From DATEJJ01 sp039649115 (GTDB lineage: Bacteria > Actinomycetota > Actinomycetes > Mycobacteriales > Micromonosporaceae), in assembly GCA_039649115.1 (NCBI GenBank), contig JBBWZQ010000184.1, positions 1 through 6,795 on the forward strand: a DNA stretch of 6,795 nt. The letters run 5' to 3'. Positions 6,257 through 6,795 of the stretch are shown piece after piece (the first letter of the stretch is position 1; each line of letters starts with the position of its first letter). Position numbers and translations under genes: made by a program. The notes beneath the pieces were generated by a model that saw nothing but the letters and a program-made list of their open reading frames with translations, was not told the origin of the DNA and did not search any database.

Positions 6257-6262
6257 TGTCAA
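6257..6262 (-). promoter_or_regulatory. Candidate -35 box upstream of the xyloglucanase gene
   Basis: A perfect TTGACA on the minus strand lies 214 bases upstream of the start codon and just downstream of the chemoreceptor terminator. At 16-18 bases spacing the -10 positions read GTGAAC, TGAACC or GAACCT, none of them canonical. If used, it implies a 5' leader of roughly 190 bases. Confidence 0.3.
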
Positions 6263-6284
6263 TAGTTTGGGGTACCAACAAATT

Positions 6285-6302
6285 GGCGCATGACGATGCG
6301 CC
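6285..6302 (-). terminator. Intrinsic terminator of the chemoreceptor gene (distal hairpin)
   Basis: GGCGCAT, tetraloop, ATGCGCC is a perfect 7-bp stem. On the minus strand it is followed by AATTTGTTGG, a T-rich tail that is unusual in this GC-rich DNA and fits a factor-independent terminator. It is the second of two tandem hairpins after the chemoreceptor stop. Confidence 0.75.
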
Positions 6303-6304
6303 GC

Positions 6305-6337
6305 GCGGCCGGCGCCCTGCGTCAGGGTGCCGGCCGC
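6305..6337 (-). terminator. Long GC hairpin after the chemoreceptor gene (proximal)
   Basis: Arms of 15 bases at 6305-6319 and 6323-6337 pair with one mismatch (6314/6328) around a three-base CGT loop. It begins 20 bases beyond the chemoreceptor stop and is two bases from the distal hairpin. The pair makes a tandem terminator isolating the xyloglucanase from upstream transcription. Confidence 0.7.
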
Positions 6338-6357
6338 CGGCCGTGCCGTGCCACTGG

Positions 6358-6795
6358 TCAGTACCGGAAGCGGGAGACCACCTCGTGCAGCTCGGTCGAC
6401 AGCGCGGCCAGCTCGCTCGCGGTGCGCTGGCTGTTCGACACGACCTCCGCGGTGGTGCGGGCGGCGGCGGCCATCCCCGAGATGTTCCCGGCGATGCTCG
6501 CGCTGCCGTCCGCGGCGTCCGCGACGTTGCGGTTCATCTCCTGGGTGGTCGCGGTCTGCTCCTCAACCGCCGAGGCGATGGTGACCGGATAGTCATTGAT
6601 CTTTGCGATGATTGAGCTGATTTCCGCGATCGCGGACACCGCGCTGTCGGTGTCGGCCTGGATGGCCTCCACCCGCCGGGAGATGTCCTCGGTCGCCCGC
6701 GCCGTCTCCTGCGCCAGGTCCTTGACCTCGCCGGCGACGACCGCGAAGCCCTTGCCGGCGTCACCCGCCCGGGCGGCCTCGATGGTGGCGTTGAG
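6358..6795 (-). CDS. Methyl-accepting chemotaxis protein, C-terminal fragment (cut by window edge)
   Basis: The last 145 codons of a chemoreceptor are present; the 5' part lies beyond the right edge. The fragment opens with the most conserved MCP segment, the cytoplasmic hairpin tip that contacts CheA and CheW: NATIEAARAGDAGKGFAVV, then AGEVKDLA. It continues as the returning helix of the antiparallel coiled coil, with Ala/Ser/Thr/Glu-rich heptads and probable methylation-type Glu pairs (SAVEEQTATTQEM). It ends LHEVVSRFRY. Compared with the usual tip it has Asp for Glu in AGDAG and Gly for Asn in VAGEV, both mild. No C-terminal NWETF-type CheR tether is present. The ligand-binding part is not visible, so the attractant is unknown. 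Its presence implies a chemotaxis-capable, probably motile life stage. Two hairpins follow its stop. Confidence 0.95.
   Translation of the reverse strand, partial: LNATIEAARAGDAGKGFAVVAGEVKDLAQETARATEDISRRVEAIQADTDSAVSAIAEISSIIAKINDYPVTIASAVEEQTATTQEMNRNVADAADGSASIAGNISGMAAAARTTAEVVSNSQRTASELAALSTELHEVVSRFRY

Larger units (their letters stand above)
6044..6284 (-). other. Upstream region of the xyloglucanase gene
   Basis: Apart from the ribosome site these 241 bases hold no gene I can support. The 6197-6214 stretch has an inverted repeat GGAGC-N8-GCTCC of unknown meaning. A GCAAGCG at 6126-6132 matches one half of the LacI-type palindrome at 1627-1640 but lacks its partner half. No CebR-like site was found. 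Together with the terminator hairpins at 6285-6337 this fills the 314-base gap to the chemoreceptor gene. Confidence 0.6.

Noticed and set aside
6044..6262. A 73-residue N-terminal extension of the xyloglucanase
   Set aside because: The frame is open, but the residues look non-coding, have no ribosome site, and would bury the signal peptide that begins at 6043.

Overview
The DNA is very GC-rich, with coding frames strongly biased to G or C in the third codon position. It carries a Ser/Pro-linked GH74-CBM2 secreted enzyme, an AglE-like sugar-binding lipoprotein and a chemoreceptor. Together these point to a saprophytic, filamentous actinobacterium. The chemoreceptor suggests a genus with a motile stage, so Micromonosporaceae such as Actinoplanes are more likely than Streptomyces. 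That placement is inference, not a database match.

Layout, left to right. (1) 77-1438, minus: a sugar ABC-transporter solute-binding lipoprotein, with a stem-loop just beyond its stop at the left edge. The permease genes that normally accompany it are not visible and may lie off the left edge. (2) 1439-1757: a divergent intergenic region with two LacI-family-type palindromes about 52 bp apart, and an 11-codon leader ORF whose stop overlaps the lipoprotein start. (3) 1758-2507, plus: a small protein with one membrane segment and a beta-rich, toastrack-like extracytoplasmic domain. (4) 2513-3190, minus: a protein with a HicB-like N-terminus and a DinB-like C-terminus, convergent with the previous gene across 5 bp. 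A 12-bp perfect inverted repeat sits exactly on its upstream start. (5) 3290-6043, minus: a complete secreted xyloglucanase (GH74, Ser/Pro linker, CBM2). (6) 6044-6357: its upstream region plus a two-hairpin terminator for the next gene. (7) 6358-6795, minus: the C-terminal end of a methyl-accepting chemotaxis protein, cut by the right edge.

Functionally, the secreted GH74 enzyme would cut plant xyloglucan outside the cell. The lipoprotein would capture oligosaccharides for import, under what looks like LacI-family (CebR-like) control. No matching operator was found upstream of the xyloglucanase, so co-regulation of the two is not supported. I see no sign of a mobile element, CRISPR array, tRNA or rRNA, or a new defence-type system. 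The most interesting items are small cis-elements: the coupled leader ORF, the paired operators, and the hairpin holding a Shine-Dalgarno sequence in its loop.
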